Assembly: GCA_964506325.1 (NCBI GenBank)
Contig: CAZDLO010000078.1
Coordinates: forward strand, 1 to 16,529
Length of the DNA: 16,529 nucleotides
Source of the DNA: CAINVV01 sp964506325
Lineage (GTDB): Bacteria; Bacteroidota; Bacteroidia; Bacteroidales; Prolixibacteraceae
Direction of reading: 5' to 3'
Position numbers and translations under genes: made by a program. Below the pieces are notes generated by a model. The model was not told the origin of the DNA and made no database searches. It saw only the letters and a program-made list of their open reading frames with translations. This document shows positions 15,759 through 16,529 of this stretch, piece by piece. The number at the start of each line of letters is the position of its first letter. Position 1 is the stretch's first letter.

Positions 15759-16529
15759 ATGAAAAGACTAATTACCTTGATTCTTATTTTGTTCGCTGGT
15801 CATTTGTATGGTCAGAAATCCTTACCGGCACGCCCAGACAGGGCTCACAGCTATTTTGGACTGCATTTCGATTTTCACGCAGGTCCCGACTGTAAAGAGG
15901 TAGGTAAAAATGTTGATGCTGCAATGGTCAACAACCTTATTGACATGGTAAAGCCGGATTTCATCCAGGTCGACTGCAAAGGCCATCCAGGATATTCAAG
16001 CTATCCCACAAAAGTTGGCAATCCGGTTCCGGGTTTTGTGAGGGACCAGTTACGAATCTGGCGTGATGTAACCGCCGCGAGAGGTGTTTCGCTTTATCTG
16101 CACTACTCCGGGGTCTGGGATTCCAGGTCTGTGGAACTTCATCCGAATTGGGCGGCCATCGGGGCGGATGGAACCAGGTCGAAAGAGAGAACTTCGGTTT
16201 TCAGCAATTATGCTGATTCATTGTTGATTCCGCAATTAAAGGAGCTATCTTCAGTTTATGGTGCTGATGGAGTCTGGGTGGATGGTGACTGCTGGGCTCT
16301 CCAGCTCGACTATTCGGCGCGGGCTTTGGAATTGTTCACCAGCAAGACCGGATTAAAGGAGATTCCCCGAAAACCGGGTGATCCGAACTGGAAGGAATTT
16401 TTGCAGTTCAGCAGGGAGGGATTTAAAGCCTATGTCACCAAATATGTGAATGAGCTTCATGCCTTCAATCCCAAATTTCAGGTAGCCAGCAACTGGGCCT
16501 TTTCGACCATGATACCGGAACCTGTTTCC
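15759..16529 (+). CDS. Fucosidase-like TIM-barrel glycosidase, 3' end outside window
   Basis: The ATG at 15759 opens a frame of 257 codons that runs off the right edge without a stop. A signal peptide covers MKRLITLILILFAGHLYG, with Gln as likely first mature residue. The mature start YFGLHFDFHAG (32-42) and a later GADGVWVDGDCWA (168-180) look like the opening strands and the nucleophile strand of a GH29/GH151-type alpha-L-fucosidase barrel; Asp175 is the candidate nucleophile. The segment VDCKGHPGYSSYPTKVG (71-87) fits a Bacteroidota group often annotated as alpha-L-fucosidase or as hypothetical glycosyl hydrolase 6. The barrel is incomplete and the acid/base cannot be judged. It supports a polysaccharide-degrading theme with the GH43-GH78 pair, though 9.8 kb apart. 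Family assignment is tentative; secreted glycoside hydrolase is likely. Confidence 0.75.
   Translation, partial: MKRLITLILILFAGHLYGQKSLPARPDRAHSYFGLHFDFHAGPDCKEVGKNVDAAMVNNLIDMVKPDFIQVDCKGHPGYSSYPTKVGNPVPGFVRDQLRIWRDVTAARGVSLYLHYSGVWDSRSVELHPNWAAIGADGTRSKERTSVFSNYADSLLIPQLKELSSVYGADGVWVDGDCWALQLDYSARALELFTSKTGLKEIPRKPGDPNWKEFLQFSREGFKAYVTKYVNELHAFNPKFQVASNWAFSTMIPEPVS

Noticed and set aside
1..16529. CRISPR arrays, tRNA or rRNA genes, insertion sequences, toxin-antitoxin or defence genes
   Set aside because: No spaced direct repeats, no tRNA-like cloverleaf noticed, and no transposase or nuclease motifs in the translated frames.

Overview
The window looks like a piece of a Bacteroidota chromosome, probably Bacteroidales or a close relative, perhaps from an environmental or metagenomic source. 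Several lines point there. Perfect or near-perfect TAnnTTTG -7 elements, some with a TTTG-like -33 element, lie upstream of many genes, and start codons are not preceded by clear Shine-Dalgarno sequences. Many proteins have secretory or lipoprotein signals, two of them with Gln directly after the predicted cleavage site. The families are also typical: an S46 dipeptidyl-peptidase, GH43 and GH78 enzymes, a Bacteroidota-type NrnA, a short Ndk and a DUF4056 protein. I see no tRNA, rRNA, CRISPR array, insertion sequence or phage gene.

Layout. Positions 1-7376 are mainly secreted catabolic enzymes. A lipoprotein HExxH metallopeptidase (minus strand) diverges from a translationally coupled GH43 plus GH78 alpha-L-rhamnosidase pair (plus strand). 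An exported seven-bladed lactonase-type protein follows. Positions 7438-11658 hold housekeeping and stress genes: tpx and ndk on the minus strand, then nrnA, an FKBP-type isomerase lipoprotein, and a membrane protein that appears to fuse a YciB/IspZ-like domain to a Nudix hydrolase. From 15623 down to 11771 a compact minus-strand operon runs DUF4056 protein, Maf nucleotide pyrophosphatase, S46 dipeptidyl-peptidase. At the right edge a divergent gene for a fucosidase-like TIM-barrel glycosidase begins and is cut by the window end.

How the genes fit together. The left part and the right edge suggest scavenging of rhamnose-, arabinose- and possibly fucose-containing polysaccharides, but no SusC/SusD pair or regulator is present, so this is at most part of a polysaccharide utilization locus. 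Two secreted peptidases suggest peptide use as a carbon source. The middle section protects and recycles: peroxide removal (Tpx), NTP balance (Ndk), nano-RNA and pAp clearance (NrnA), nucleotide sanitation (Maf, Nudix). Nothing here is clearly a new defence or mobile system. The most unusual items are the YciB-like/Nudix fusion, the DUF4056-maf-S46 operon, and the unclassified HEFGH lipoprotein.
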